DNA of 47,712 nucleotides from Pseudonocardia sp. CNS-139 (GTDB lineage: Bacteria; Actinomycetota; Actinomycetes; Mycobacteriales; Pseudonocardiaceae): the NCBI GenBank assembly GCA_001942415.1, contig MKJX01000194.1:1-47712 (forward strand). Reading direction: 5' to 3'. Below are positions 19,355 to 28,333 of the stretch, one piece after another. Made by a program: the position numbers and the translations under genes. Under the pieces are notes generated by a model, which searched no databases, was not told the origin of the DNA, and worked only from the letters and a program-made list of their open reading frames with translations. Numbering within the stretch: the first letter of the stretch is position 1; each line of letters begins with the position of its first letter.

Positions 19355-20179
19355 GTGGACGGGTCGGCGCGGGTCGCGGAGCTGCGCTGCTACCCCGTGA
19401 AGGGCTGCGCGGGCACCCGGCTGCGCGCCGGGGAGCTGACGCCCGCCGGCCTCGCCCACGACCGGACGTTCCTCGTGGTGAGCCCCGAGGGCGTGTTCCG
19501 CACCCAGCGCCGGCACCCGCAGCTCGCCACCGTCCACCCCGGGATCGACGCCGCCGGCTCCGTGCTCACGCTCCGGGCGGCCGGTCGGGAGCCGCTGGTC
19601 GTGCCCGTCGACGTCACCGGCCCGCGCATGCCCGTGGAGCTGTTCGGCGCCGGCTTCACCGGCATCGACCAGGGCGAGGACGCCGCCGAGTGGATCTCCG
19701 ACGTGCTCGGCGAGAAGAGCCGGCTCGTGCGGGTGCCGCCGGAGCACGCCCGCGTCACCGACGGGGAGACGCCCGGCACGTCCGGCTACGCCGACAGCTC
19801 GGCCGTGCACCTGACGAGCTGGGAGTCGTGGGAGGCGCTCAACGGGCGGATCGTCGAGCGCGGCGACGAGCCGGTCGCGATGGCGCGGTTCCGGCCGAAC
19901 ATCGTGGTCAGCGGCCTCGCGGCGGCGCACGCCGAGGACCGGCTGCGCCGCGTGGCGGTCGGCGGCGCCGAGCTGGGCTTCACCAAGCTCGCCGTCCGGT
20001 GCGCGGTGACCACCGTGGACCAGCTCACCGGCGAGCGGGTCGGCCCCGAGCCGCTGCGCACGCTCGCCGGCTACCGCCGCCACCCCGACGGCGGGGTGAC
20101 CTTCGGCGTGAAGTTCTCGGTGACGCGCCCCGGCCCGGTCGCGGTGGGCGACGAGCTGCGCACGATCGAGACCGCCTAA
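19355..20179 (+). CDS. MOSC domain protein with N-terminal beta-barrel
   Basis: A 274-residue protein of the mARC/YcbX type, which bind a molybdenum cofactor or act as sulfur carriers. The N-terminal MOSC_N barrel has LRCYPVKGCAGTRLRAGELTPAGL at its start. The C-terminal MOSC domain has MARFRPNIVVSG near residue 180 and the conserved cysteine region KLAVRCAVTTVDQLTGE near 215, which would carry the cofactor-ligating Cys. No ferredoxin domain is attached. A TAGCGT -10 lies six bases before the GTG, so it is probably leaderless. Its TAA overlaps the stop of the convergent TetR gene by three to four bases. Confidence 0.88.
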   Translation: MDGSARVAELRCYPVKGCAGTRLRAGELTPAGLAHDRTFLVVSPEGVFRTQRRHPQLATVHPGIDAAGSVLTLRAAGREPLVVPVDVTGPRMPVELFGAGFTGIDQGEDAAEWISDVLGEKSRLVRVPPEHARVTDGETPGTSGYADSSAVHLTSWESWEALNGRIVERGDEPVAMARFRPNIVVSGLAAAHAEDRLRRVAVGGAELGFTKLAVRCAVTTVDQLTGERVGPEPLRTLAGYRRHPDGGVTFGVKFSVTRPGPVAVGDELRTIETA

Positions 20180-20768
20180 CGGAATCCGGCGAGGCCGGCG
20201 GCGGCCTCGGCCAGCGCGCGGTCGAGCTGGGCGCTGAGCGTGAGCCCGTGCGGGTCGCGACCCAGCGGGCGTACGCGGCGAGCCCGCACGTCAGCACCAC
20301 CCGGCCGAGCAGCGCCGCCCGCTCCCGGACCAGCCCGAAGCCGGCGGCGAGCTCCGCCTCGACCACGGCGGCGTAGCGCTCTTGTTTGAGCAGCTGGCGG
20401 GCCGTGAGCGCCGGGCTCGCGGCGATGATGCGCTCCCGGGTCGGCAGCAGCGCGGCCTGCAGGGCCAGCAGGTCCAGGACGGCGCGCGCGGCCCGTTCGG
20501 CGGCGGCCGGCGGTGTGTCCGCGGGGCCGGCGGGGGCGAGCTCGGCCCGGAGCGTGTCGAGCAGCTCGTCCTCGCCGCTGCCGAACAGCACGTCCTCCTT
20601 GTCGGCGAAGTACCGGAAGAAGGTGCGGGTGCCGACCTCGGCGCGCTCCGCGATCTGCGCGACCGACGTGTTGTCGTAGCCGCGCTGGTCGAAGAGCGCG
20701 ATCGCGGCCATGACGATCGCGTCCCGGGTGCGCCGCGCCTTGCGTTCGCGCAGGGACGGGCCGGTCAT
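20176..20768 (-). CDS. TetR-family regulator (AcrR type), one frameshift
   Basis: About 197 residues. The N-terminal helix-turn-helix is RDAIVMAAIALFDQRGYDNTSV, then IAERAEVGTRTFFRYFADKEDVLF, a classic TetR head. The C-terminal ligand domain is helical. The frame breaks near 20260; one added base gives the end LTLSAQLDRALAEAAAGLAG. Its ATG overlaps the stop of the SDR gene (TCAT on the plus strand), so the two form a coupled operon. The regulator probably controls that operon through the palindrome at 21648-21661. Confidence 0.9.
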
Positions 20769-21636
20769 GCGGCCGCCCGTGCCGGCTCGGCCCGCCGGCC
20801 CACGGAGAGCAGCCGGTCGACGAGCCGCGCGGGCAGCCGCGAGGCGAACCGCGCGATCCGGGCGTCCGTGCCGACGAGGTAACGGGTGCGCGGCCGCCGG
20901 TCGGTGAGCGCGCGCACGATCACCGCGGCCGCGGCCTCCGGCCCGACGCCCCGGCCGCCGGCGCTGCGGGCGGCGGCCATCGACCGTTCGATCAGTTGCC
21001 CGTACAGCCCGTCGGCCTCGGCCGGGAGCGACGCGAGCAGCGCGTCGGCGTGGCCGAGGCTGGTGGCCCAGATGTCGGTGCGCACCGTACCGGGCTCGAC
21101 CGCGACGACGTCGACGCCGAGGTGGCGCAGCTCGCGCCGGAGCGTGTCGGTGAACGCCTCCAGCCCGAACTTGGACGCGTGGTAGGCGCCGATCACCGGC
21201 CCGGCCACGAGGCCGCCGATCGACGAGATGTTGACGATCCGGCCGCGGGCCGCGCGCAGCAGCGGGAGCACGGCCTGGGTGACCCCGAGCTGCCGACGAG
21301 GTTGACCTCCAGCTGCGCGCGCAGGTCGTCCAGCGGGAGGAACTCCAGCGGGGCCGGCGCGGCGTAGCCGGCGTTGTTGACCAGGCCGGCGAGCCCGGCG
21401 GGGCCGACCCGGTCGGCGATCTCCGCCGCGGCGGCGCGGTAGGTGGCCGGCTCGGTGAGGTCGATCGCGAGCGGGACGACGGTGGGGAGCTCGGCGGCGA
21501 GCGCGGCCACCGCGTCCGGCCGGCGGACCCCGGCGAAGACGCGGTGGCCGCGCTGCGCGAGCAGGCGGGCGGTGGCGAGCCCGATCCCCCGGCTCGCGCC
21601 GGTGACCAGGACGGACAGGACGGCGTCGGGCGACAT
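20765..21636 (-). CDS. Short-chain dehydrogenase/reductase, one frameshift
   Basis: An SDR of about 290 residues. The cofactor motif TGASRGIG is at residues 12-19, NNAGYAAPAPLEF near 92, the catalytic Ser in IVNISSIGG near 140 and YHASK near 155. The C-terminal extension (PRTRYLVGTDARIARFASRLP) matches the long-tail SDRs found beside TetR genes. The frame breaks near 21293, within the region joining LEVNLVG to VLPLLRAARG. First gene of the SDR-TetR operon. Confidence 0.9.
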
Positions 21637-21647
21637 GACGTCATGAT

Positions 21648-21679
21648 ATGCCGAATGGCATGAACTGCCAAGTTGCAGT
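21648..21679. promoter_or_regulatory. Candidate operator upstream of the SDR-TetR operon
   Basis: ATGCC-GAAT-GGCAT (21648-21661) is a perfect 5-bp-arm palindrome, followed by ACTGC-CAAGTT-GCAGT, a second inverted repeat. They lie directly upstream of the SDR start (21636) in an unusually AT-rich stretch, the expected place for TetR autoregulation. ATGACGTCAT also overlaps the start codon. Confidence 0.5.
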
Positions 21680-21687
21680 ACGTGCCA

Positions 21688-22212
21688 TCAGGCGCGCCGC
21701 ACCCGGCCCCACGGCTTGTAGACGGCCAGCACCGTCGCCACCACCAGCGCGGACGTCGACACGACCGGCGGGTAGACGAGCGTGCTGACGTCGGCGGTCG
21801 CGGCGGCCCCGGCCAGGAGCGCGCGCCCGTACTCCGCGGCGGCGTCCAGCCCGGGCCGCAGCGCGAGCAGCACGAGCGCGGCCAGCACGACGTTCAGCAC
21901 GAGCTTCGTCGCGACCCACCAGTGGCGGAGCAGCCCGTAGCGCGTGCCCAGCCCCAGCAGCAGGCCGGTGAGCAGGCTCAGCAGCGCCGCCGCCACGAGC
22001 GGCCAGGTGAGCAGCGGGAGCACCTGGTAGCAGAGCGCCGCGGTCGCCCGGTCCGCCGTCCCCATGGCGGTGAAGACCAGCACGCCGAGCATCACGTCGA
22101 GGCCGATCCACGCGCCGGCGGCGACGATGTGGCCGGTCAGCAGGGCCTTGCGGGTGCCCGGGCGCATCCGCCACCCGGTGGCCGGGGCGGTGGCGCGCAT
22201 CGTGGTCGACAT
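21688..22212 (-). CDS. Four-helix integral membrane protein (DUF2269-like)
   Basis: A 174-residue membrane protein. Helices are visible at LLTGHIVAAGAWIGLDVMLG, then LPLLTWPLVAAALLSLLTGL, then LVLNVVLAALVLLALRPG, then TSALVVATVLAVYKPWGR. The His in TGHIV and Gly-Ala-Trp spacing are typical of DUF2269-like proteins. The start is set at ATG 22212 (MSTTMRATAP); a GTG at 22257 is possible. Function unknown; it follows no operon partner, being separated from the SDR promoter by the operator region at its 3' end. Confidence 0.7.
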   Translation of the reverse strand: MSTTMRATAPATGWRMRPGTRKALLTGHIVAAGAWIGLDVMLGVLVFTAMGTADRATAALCYQVLPLLTWPLVAAALLSLLTGLLLGLGTRYGLLRHWWVATKLVLNVVLAALVLLALRPGLDAAAEYGRALLAGAAATADVSTLVYPPVVSTSALVVATVLAVYKPWGRVRRA

Positions 22213-22339
22213 GGTCACGATCGTGACCGGACCGGGACGCACCACGCGTCCGGGCACGGAGGGCCGTGCGGGTGCGCTCGGCGGCGTACGCGGGACCGCG
22301 CGACTACACCCCGTGGCGTAGCTGCCCTACCGTGGGCCC

Positions 22340-23508
22340 ATGAGCGCCAGGCCGGGATGGTGGGCGGGTCCGCTGCCGACGCTCGTGCTGCCGCTCGCGG
22401 TCGCGACGTTCACGCTGGTCGGCACCGTGAACGCGGCCCGCGGCCAGCCGGCGGCCCGCCCGCTCGACGCGCTCGGCGTCGCGCTGCTGCTGCTCGGGCC
22501 GGCGCTGCTGGTGGTGCGGCGCCGGCACCCGCCTGCGGTGCTGGCGGCGATCGCCCTCGTCGCCTGCGCCTACCTGCTGCTCGGCTACCCGTTCGGGCCG
22601 GTGTTCCTGGCCGGGATCGTCGCGATGTGCAGCGCCGTGCTCACCGGGCACCGGCTCGGCGCGTACGCGGTGACGGCGGGCGCGTTCGCGGTGCTGCTGG
22701 TGGTCCACCTGCTGCGCAACCCCGACCAGCCGCCGCCGCTCTTCGGCGCGGGCGGCTGGCTCTCGTCGCTGGCGATCGTCATCGCGGTGTGCGAGTGGTG
22801 GCGGGCCCGCCGGGAGCGGCTCGCACAGCTGCGGCTCGCCGAGGAGGAGGCACAGCGCCGGCGCGGCAGCGAGGAGCGGCTGCGGATCGCCCGCGACCTG
22901 CACGACGCGCTCGGGCACCACGTCTCGCTGATCAACGTGCAGGCCGGGGTGGCGCTGCACCTCATGGCCGACGACCCCGAACAGGCCCGGTCGGCGCTGG
23001 CGGCGATCAAGGAGTCGAGCGGGCAGCTGCTGCGCGAGATGCGCGCGACGCTCGGCGTGCTGCGCGGGGTGGACGAGGACCCGCCGCGCGGGCCGGTGGC
23101 GGGCCTGGCCCGGCTGGACGCGCTGCTCGCCGAGAACCGGGCGGCCGGGCTGCCCGTCGGGCTGACCGTCGGGGGCACCGCGCGCGAGCTGCCGCCCAGC
23201 GTCGACCAGGCGGCGTACCGGATCGTGCAGGAGGCGCTCACCAACACCCGCCGGCACGCCGGGCCGCGCGGGCGACCGTGCACGTCACCTACGACGACGA
23301 GGGCGTCACCCTGCTCGTCGAGGACGACGGCCCGGGCACGGTCGCACCGCCGGACGTGTCGGGCGGCGGCAACGGGCTGCCCGGGATGCGGGAGCGCGCC
23401 CGCGCGGTCGGCGGGTCTTTCACCGCGGGTCCGCGCGACGGCGGCGGGTTCGGGGTGCACGCCCGGCTGCCCGCGCCCGTCGACCGGCTCGTACTGCCGC
23501 GGGGGTGA
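22340..23508 (+). CDS. Sensor histidine kinase, NarX/DesK (HisKA_3) type, one frameshift
   Basis: About 390 residues. Four to five membrane helices occupy residues 10-155. The HisKA_3 box RIARDLHDALGHHVSLINVQ puts the phosphoacceptor His near residue 188. The ATPase has an N-box region AYRIVQEALTNTRRHA near 300 and a G-box GNGLPGMRERA near 355. The frame breaks near 23271 (after GPRG); one added base restores ATVHVTYDDEGVTLLVEDDG. A TACCGT six bases before ATG suggests a leaderless transcript. Normally a LuxR-type response regulator follows; none is present here, so this is an orphan kinase or its partner has been lost. Confidence 0.88.
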
Positions 23509-23568
23509 CGGGCGGCGCCGCGGCGCGTTCGGCGCGGTGGCCGCGGTGCCCGCCGCGGGCGGACGACG

Positions 23569-23706
23569 GTGGAGGCCGCGTTCCTGAGGCTGGGTCCCGT
23601 CGCAAGGATCGTGTTCGTCTGGTTCGGCGCGCTCAAGGTGCTGAACGTGACGCCGGTGGCCGGGCTGGTGGCCGCGGCGCTGCCGGCGCGCCGTCGCGCC
23701 CGCTGA
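23569..23706 (+). pseudogene. Remnant of a DoxX-like membrane protein
   Basis: A 45-residue frame from GTG 23569. The piece ARIVFVWFGALKVLNVTPVAGLVA resembles the first helix and following motif (hWFGALKhh..SPhxxLV) of actinobacterial DoxX/DUF417-type membrane proteins that are about 140 residues long. After it the reading ends in Ala/Arg-rich sequence and stop. It is probably a truncated copy. Alternatively a small peptide. Confidence 0.4.
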
Positions 23707-23738
23707 CCGCCCGACCGGTGTGCCACTAGCCTGCTCGC

Positions 23739-24311
23739 GTGTCGGATCGGGAGCGGCTCCTCGCCGTCGCCGCGGGGCTCTTCGCCCGCCAGGGCTACCA
23801 CGGCACCGACATCGCGGACGTCGCGAAGGCGGCCGGGCTGGGCCGTGACGCGCTGCACCGGCACGTGGAGAGCAAGGAGGCGCTGCTCTACACGATCAGC
23901 AGGGCCCGGGTGGACCACGTCACCGGGCAGGCCGCTGCGGCGCTCGGTGCCGGGCACCCGCCGGAGGACCTGCTGCGCACGCTGGCCCGCGGGCTGCTGC
24001 GCGACGTCGCGGACCACCGCGCCGAGTGGGCGGTGTTCCTGCGCGAGCACCCCGCGCTCACCGGCGACCGGCAGGCCGACGTCCTGGCCGCCCACGAGCG
24101 GTACGCGGACCAGTGGCGGCAGGCGCTGGACCGGGGCGTCGCGGCCGGCGTGCTGCGGGAGGCGCCCGCGGCGCTCGTGCCGGGCGTCGTCGGGATGCTG
24201 AGCCACCCGGCGCTGTGGGACGCCCCCGCCGATCCCGACGCGCTGGCCGACGCCTACCTCGACGCGCTGCTCGGCGGCCTGCGGGCTACCCGGCCGGCGT
24301 CCGCGCCGTGA
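23739..24311 (+). CDS. TetR-family regulator
   Basis: A 190-residue regulator. The head is LLAVAAGLFARQGYHGTDI, then ADVAKAAGLGRDALHRHVESKEALLY, the TetR helix-turn-helix; the C-terminal domain is all-helical. TAGCCT lies six bases before GTG 23739, suggesting leaderless expression. It overlaps the end of the convergent hypothetical gene by 26 bases. No obvious target operon is adjacent; the AEC transporter 0.5 kb away is a possible one. Confidence 0.88.
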   Translation: MSDRERLLAVAAGLFARQGYHGTDIADVAKAAGLGRDALHRHVESKEALLYTISRARVDHVTGQAAAALGAGHPPEDLLRTLARGLLRDVADHRAEWAVFLREHPALTGDRQADVLAAHERYADQWRQALDRGVAAGVLREAPAALVPGVVGMLSHPALWDAPADPDALADAYLDALLGGLRATRPASAP

Positions 24312-24765
24312 CCCAGAGCGACAGCTCATCGCGCACCGGGCGCAGCTGGGCGCCCGCCGCCCGCAGGTCGGTCAGCGGCACCGCGGTGCGCGGCGTGCGG
24401 GTCTGCGGCAGCCCGAGCCGCAGCGACTGCTGCAGGATCTGGTAGTGCCGCTCGACCACGCCGGACAGCTCGCGCTCCAGTGAGCCCGGGCCGGCGTGCG
24501 GGGCGAACGACAGCGACCGCGACCACAGGTCGTAGTACTCCTCGGCCAGCCGCTCGGCGCGCCGGGTGACGCTGTCGCCCGGCGGCCCGCACGGGCAGAG
24601 CACCGCCTCCGCGTGCGCTTGGAGGGCGATCGTGTGGTCGGCGATCGCCAGCAGGCCCAGCAGATCGACGAGGAGACGTTCCGGCCTGCCTGCGGCCGTT
24701 GCTGACCTGCCATCGCGTTCACCCCACCGTGACGGTTTCGGCGAGCGTAGTGCGAGCCAGGTCAC
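24286..24765 (-). CDS. Hypothetical helical protein
   Basis: Up to 159 residues, not recognised. The convincing part runs from about residue 30 (LLVDLLGLLAIADHTIALQ) through AERLAEEYYDLWSRSLSFAPH to VERHYQILQQSLRLGLP and DELSLWVTARTPAG, with composition and codon bias of a real, mostly helical protein. The N-terminus is unclear: GTG 24765 is the only in-frame start, but an ATG with a better context at 24713 lies in another frame, so a missing base near 24690 is possible. Confidence 0.55.
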   Translation of the reverse strand: MTWLALRSPKPSRWGERDGRSATAAGRPERLLVDLLGLLAIADHTIALQAHAEAVLCPCGPPGDSVTRRAERLAEEYYDLWSRSLSFAPHAGPGSLERELSGVVERHYQILQQSLRLGLPQTRTPRTAVPLTDLRAAGAQLRPVRDELSLWVTARTPAG

Positions 24766-24872
24766 AACCGCATCAGAGGTTCGCCGGACGGTGGCATGCC
24801 AAGGCCGAGCGGTCTAATTCTGATCCGCTCAACGTTCGCAAGTCGATCTCAGCGGTGCCGAGTCCGCGGCGC

Positions 24873-25799
24873 CTACGTGAGCAGCCAGACCACCGTGAAC
24901 AACACCGGGACGCTGAGGATCGTCGTGCTGAGGGCCGCGTCCCGGCCCAGCGTGACGCCCTGCTCGAAGCGCACGGCGTAGCCGAAGACGTTCTGCGCGG
25001 TCGGCAGCGCGGCGCAGACCACCACGGCGAGCAGCGCGTGCCCGGACAGGCCCAGCGCGAGGCCGAGCAGCAGCGCGAGCAGCGGGTGCACGACGTTCTT
25101 GAGCAGCAGCACGGTCGTGAGCAGCGGCCCGTTCGCGCCCGTCCCGGGGCGGGCGGCGCCGTTCAGCGAGATGCCGAAGGCGAGCAGCATCCCGGGGACG
25201 GCGAGGTCGGCGATCAGCTCGACCGGGGCCAGCAGCGGGGCCGGCGGCACGAACCCGGTCGCGGACGCGACCAGCCCGGCGCCGGTGGCGAGCGCGATCG
25301 GGTTGCGCAGCGGCGCGGTGACGGTGCGCAGCACCGACGGGCGTTTGCCGTCCTTCCGCTCGGCGACCATGTCCAGCAGCGTGGTGAAGAACGGGGTCAT
25401 CACCGCGAGCTGGAAGAGCAGCACCGGCGCCATCTCGGCGGCGTTGCCCAGCGCGTACGTCGCGATCGGCAGGCCCAGGTTGCCGGCGTTGACGTACCCG
25501 CTGGCCATGGCCCCGACGACGGTCTCGCCCGCGGGCCGGCGGCGCAGCAGCCCGACCGGGACGTACAGCAGGCAGGCCAGCGAGCTCGTCACCGCCGTGA
25601 CGACCAGCGCCTCGGAGAAGACGGCGTTGAAGTCGGCGCGGGAGATCGTGACGAAGAGCAGCGCGGGCGAGGCGACGAAGAACGCGGTGCGCGAGAGCAC
25701 GGTGGTGGCGGCCGGGCCGAGCACCCCGGCACGGCCGACCAGGTAGCCCACGGCGACCACGACGCCGATGACGACGAACCCGTCGAGGACGCCGTTCAC
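24873..25799 (-). CDS. AEC-family (auxin efflux carrier type) permease
   Basis: A 308-residue membrane transporter. About ten helices arranged as two inverted halves; the first is LDGFVVIGVVVAVGYLVGRAG, and the crossover motifs ASGYVNAGNLGLPIATYALG (near residue 105) and VVCAALPTAQNVFGYAVRF (near 265) are the AEC signatures. Family members carry malate, malonate or auxin-like acids; which one here is unknown. The GTG at 25799 has no good ribosome site. ATG 25817 lies 18 bases upstream but in a different effective frame (an in-frame TGA follows), so one base may be missing. Confidence 0.87.
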   Translation of the reverse strand: MNGVLDGFVVIGVVVAVGYLVGRAGVLGPAATTVLSRTAFFVASPALLFVTISRADFNAVFSEALVVTAVTSSLACLLYVPVGLLRRRPAGETVVGAMASGYVNAGNLGLPIATYALGNAAEMAPVLLFQLAVMTPFFTTLLDMVAERKDGKRPSVLRTVTAPLRNPIALATGAGLVASATGFVPPAPLLAPVELIADLAVPGMLLAFGISLNGAARPGTGANGPLLTTVLLLKNVVHPLLALLLGLALGLSGHALLAVVVCAALPTAQNVFGYAVRFEQGVTLGRDAALSTTILSVPVLFTVVWLLT

Positions 25800-25848
25800 G
25801 CCGCGGTCGCATCGGTCATGTCAGAGGAGTTTAGGGCCGGAACGGGAA

Positions 25849-25886
25849 CCGCCCCACGCCGCTCGTGGCTCGAGCGCGTGGGGCGG
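25849..25886 (-). terminator. Strong hairpin after terC
   Basis: CCGCCCCACGC (25849-25859) pairs perfectly with GCGTGGGGCGG (25876-25886) around a 16-base loop. It lies 23 bases beyond the terC stop on the minus strand. No U-run follows, as is usual for actinobacterial terminators. Confidence 0.7.
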
Positions 25887-25908
25887 CGTGAGATTGCCTC
25901 CTGCGAGG

Positions 25909-27005
25909 TCAGTCCCCGGCGGTCGAACGGCCCCGCTCCGGCTCGGCGGACGCGGTGGCCGGCTGCCCGTCGCCGTGCTCACCGTGCTCGTGGCCGGGCC
26001 GGTCGTCGATCGCGTGCGGCGTGCCGTCCGGCGTGTGCACGAGCCTCGGGTTGCGGCGCACCGCGACGAGGCTCGCGATCGTCGTGATCACCAGGACGCC
26101 GATGATCACGCTGAGCGAGAGGCCGATGCCGACGGTCGGGACCGGGACCGGCTCGCCGCCGTTGATGAACGGCAGGTTGTTCTCGTGCAGCGCCTCGAGC
26201 ACCAGCTTGACGCCGATGAACGCGAGGATGATCGACAGGCCGTAGGACAGGTAGACCAGCCGGTCGAGCAGCCCGCCGAGCAGGAAGTACAGCTGCCGCA
26301 GGCCCATCAGGCGAACGCGTTGGCCGTGAAGACCAGGTACGGCTCCTGCGTGAGGCCGAAGATGGCCGGGATCGAGTCGAGCGCGAACAGCAGGTCGGTG
26401 AAGCCGATCGCCAGCATCACCATGAGCATCGGCGTGACCATCCGGCGGCCGTCGATGCGGGCGAAGAGCTTGGTGCCGTGGAACTTCTCGGTGACCGGGA
26501 GGTACCGGCGCAGCAGCCGGACCGGGGCCGGCTCGCCCTCGTCGTGGTCCGTGCCCTGACGCGCGAGGTTGACGGCCGTGACCACCAGGATCACCGCGAA
26601 GATGTAGAACACCCAGCTGAACGCCGAGATCGCGGCGGCACCGATGGCGATGAAGATGCCGCGCATGATCAACGCGATCACGATGCCGACGAGCAGCACG
26701 CGGTGCTGGTGCTCGGATGGCACGTTGAACGCCGCCATGATGACGACGAAGACGAAGAGGTTGTCCACCGAGAGCGAGTACTCGGTGATGTACCCCGCGA
26801 AGAACTCACCGGCGAAGGTGCCGCCGGCGAACACCCACAACCCGATGCCGAACAGCACCGCGAGACCGACGTAGAAGAGCACCCAACGGGTGGCCTCCCG
26901 GATCGTCACGGTGTGCGGTTTGTGGTCGACCAGGAAGAGGTCGGCGAGGATGATGGCCACGAGGCCGCCGATCGTGGCGAACCACAGCCAGACGGGCACG
27001 TTCAA
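25909..27005 (-). CDS. TerC-family manganese/metal efflux membrane protein, one frameshift
   Basis: About 365 residues with nine hydrophobic helices. The TerC signature is clear: the metal-site acidic segments ITEYSLSVDNLFVFVVIMAAF near residue 70 and IGFTDLLFALDSIPAIFGLT near 200, then TANAFALMGLRQLYFLL. The frame breaks at about 26307, where one added C changes a stop into the expected FALMGLRQ. I choose TTG 27005 (GGAGG eight bases upstream) over GTG a few codons later. The His-rich tail (HEHGEHGDGQ) near the C-terminus could bind metal. A yybP-ykoY-like riboswitch precedes it, which points to manganese (Alx/MntX-type role) rather than tellurite. Confidence 0.9.
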
Positions 27006-27118
27006 GGAAAGACCTCCAGGGGTCTCGGGACGACGCGGAAGACGGCCCGAGGTCTCTCCCATCGTCCCGCGGCCGGATGCCGGGGTCGACCGGTGGCGCC
27101 GGGACCCGACCCGATCGG

Positions 27119-27165
27119 GCAGGTTCCGTGCTGACGACGCCACCGCTGACGGGATACTCCCCTGC
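27119..27165 (-). ncRNA. yybP-ykoY-like manganese riboswitch (short form)
   Basis: Reading the minus strand, GCAGG pairs with CCTGC to close the element. Just inside the 5' arm is GGGGAGTA, the hallmark of yybP-ykoY loop 1. Near the 3' end is GTCGTCAGCACGGAACC, matching the other conserved strand (the AGCA..GACC of the class). It lies about 110 bases upstream of a TerC gene, a well-known target of this Mn2+ riboswitch. The rest of the 393-base gap (27006-27398) holds no gene that I can see. Confidence 0.68.
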
Positions 27166-27398
27166 GGTGCTCGCCCATTCCACCATCTGGCAGACGGGCC
27201 CCACCAGTCCGGCTCGGGTGAACGCACCCTCGCCTGACGTGACCTGTCCCACATCCGGCATCTCGGACGAGCATCCCACCCAACGTGCAGCCGGCCGTGA
27301 TCGATTCCCGGAACGGCCACGGGACCGGCGGTTGGACCGGTCGGACCGATGTCGATTGGACCTTTCGGGGTGGCGGCCCGCGCTCGTAGCGTCGGGCC

Positions 27399-28322
27399 GT
27401 GAGCAGGCGGGGGTGGGCGCTGTTCGCCCTGATGAGCGTCATCTGGGGCGTGCCGTACCTGATGATCAAGGTCGCGGTGGAGGGCGTCTCGGCGCCCGTG
27501 CTGGTGTTCGCGCGCACGGCGGTGGGGGCGGCCGTGCTCCTGCCGCTCGCGCTCTGGAGCACCCGGCGTACGGGCGGGTTGGGGCCGCTGGTGCGCCGGC
27601 ACTGGCGGCCGATGGCCGCGTTCGCCACGATCGAGATCGCCGTGCCGTGGCTGCTGCTCTCCGCGGCCGAACGGCACCTGACCAGCTCGATGACCGGGCT
27701 GCTGATCGCTGCGACGCCGATCGTCGCGGTGGTGCTCGGCCGGCTCACAGGCGACGCCGAACGGCTCGGGCCGCTGCGCTGGACCGGGCTGGCCGCCGGC
27801 CTGGCCGGGGTGGCGCTGCTGGCCGCGCCGAAGCTGGCCGCCGGCGAGCCGCTCGCGATCGTCGAGGTGCTGCTCGTGGCCGTCTGCTACGCGGCGGCAC
27901 CGATCATCGCGGCGCGCCGGCTGCAGGACGTGCCGTCGCTGCCGCTGACCGCGATCTGTCTGACCGGCGCCGCGCTCGTCTACACGCCGCCGGCGGTCCT
28001 GACCTGGCCGGCCGCGGTGCCGTCCCCCGCGGTGCTGGCAGCGCTCGCCGGGCTCGCGCTGGTCTGCACGGCGCTGGCGTTCCTTGTGTTCTTCGCGCTC
28101 ATCCGCGAGGTCGGGCCGTCGCGGGCGCTCGTCTTCACGTACGTGAACCCGGCGGTCGCGGTGGTCGCCGGCGTGCTCGTGCTCGGCGAGCCGCTGACGG
28201 CGCCGATCCTCGTCTCGTTCGCGCTGATCCTGGGCGGGTCGGTGCTCGCGACGTCGCGTCCGCGGGCCCGGCCCGGTGAGCCGGTGCCGGTCGCCGGGAC
28301 GGAGCGTCCTGCCCATCCCTAG
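27399..28322 (+). CDS. EamA/DMT-family transporter
   Basis: A 307-residue permease with ten helices in two EamA repeats: residues 3-140 beginning WALFALMSVIWGVPYLMIKVA, and 150-285 ending YVNPAVAVVAGVLVLGEPLT, the conserved closing motif. Family members export amino acids, nucleosides or other metabolites; specificity is unknown. TAGCGT six bases before GTG 27399 indicates a leaderless mRNA. The preceding region has TTGGACC-like tracts repeated three times (27333-27362). Confidence 0.88.
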   Translation: MSRRGWALFALMSVIWGVPYLMIKVAVEGVSAPVLVFARTAVGAAVLLPLALWSTRRTGGLGPLVRRHWRPMAAFATIEIAVPWLLLSAAERHLTSSMTGLLIAATPIVAVVLGRLTGDAERLGPLRWTGLAAGLAGVALLAAPKLAAGEPLAIVEVLLVAVCYAAAPIIAARRLQDVPSLPLTAICLTGAALVYTPPAVLTWPAAVPSPAVLAALAGLALVCTALAFLVFFALIREVGPSRALVFTYVNPAVAVVAGVLVLGEPLTAPILVSFALILGGSVLATSRPRARPGEPVPVAGTERPAHP

Positions 28323-28333
28323 GATGCGCGGCC

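Noticed and set aside
26305..26309. Two separate genes for terC (stop at 26307, new ATG just after)
   Set aside because: The sequence on both sides is one continuous conserved TerC protein; a single missing C explains the stop better than a true split.
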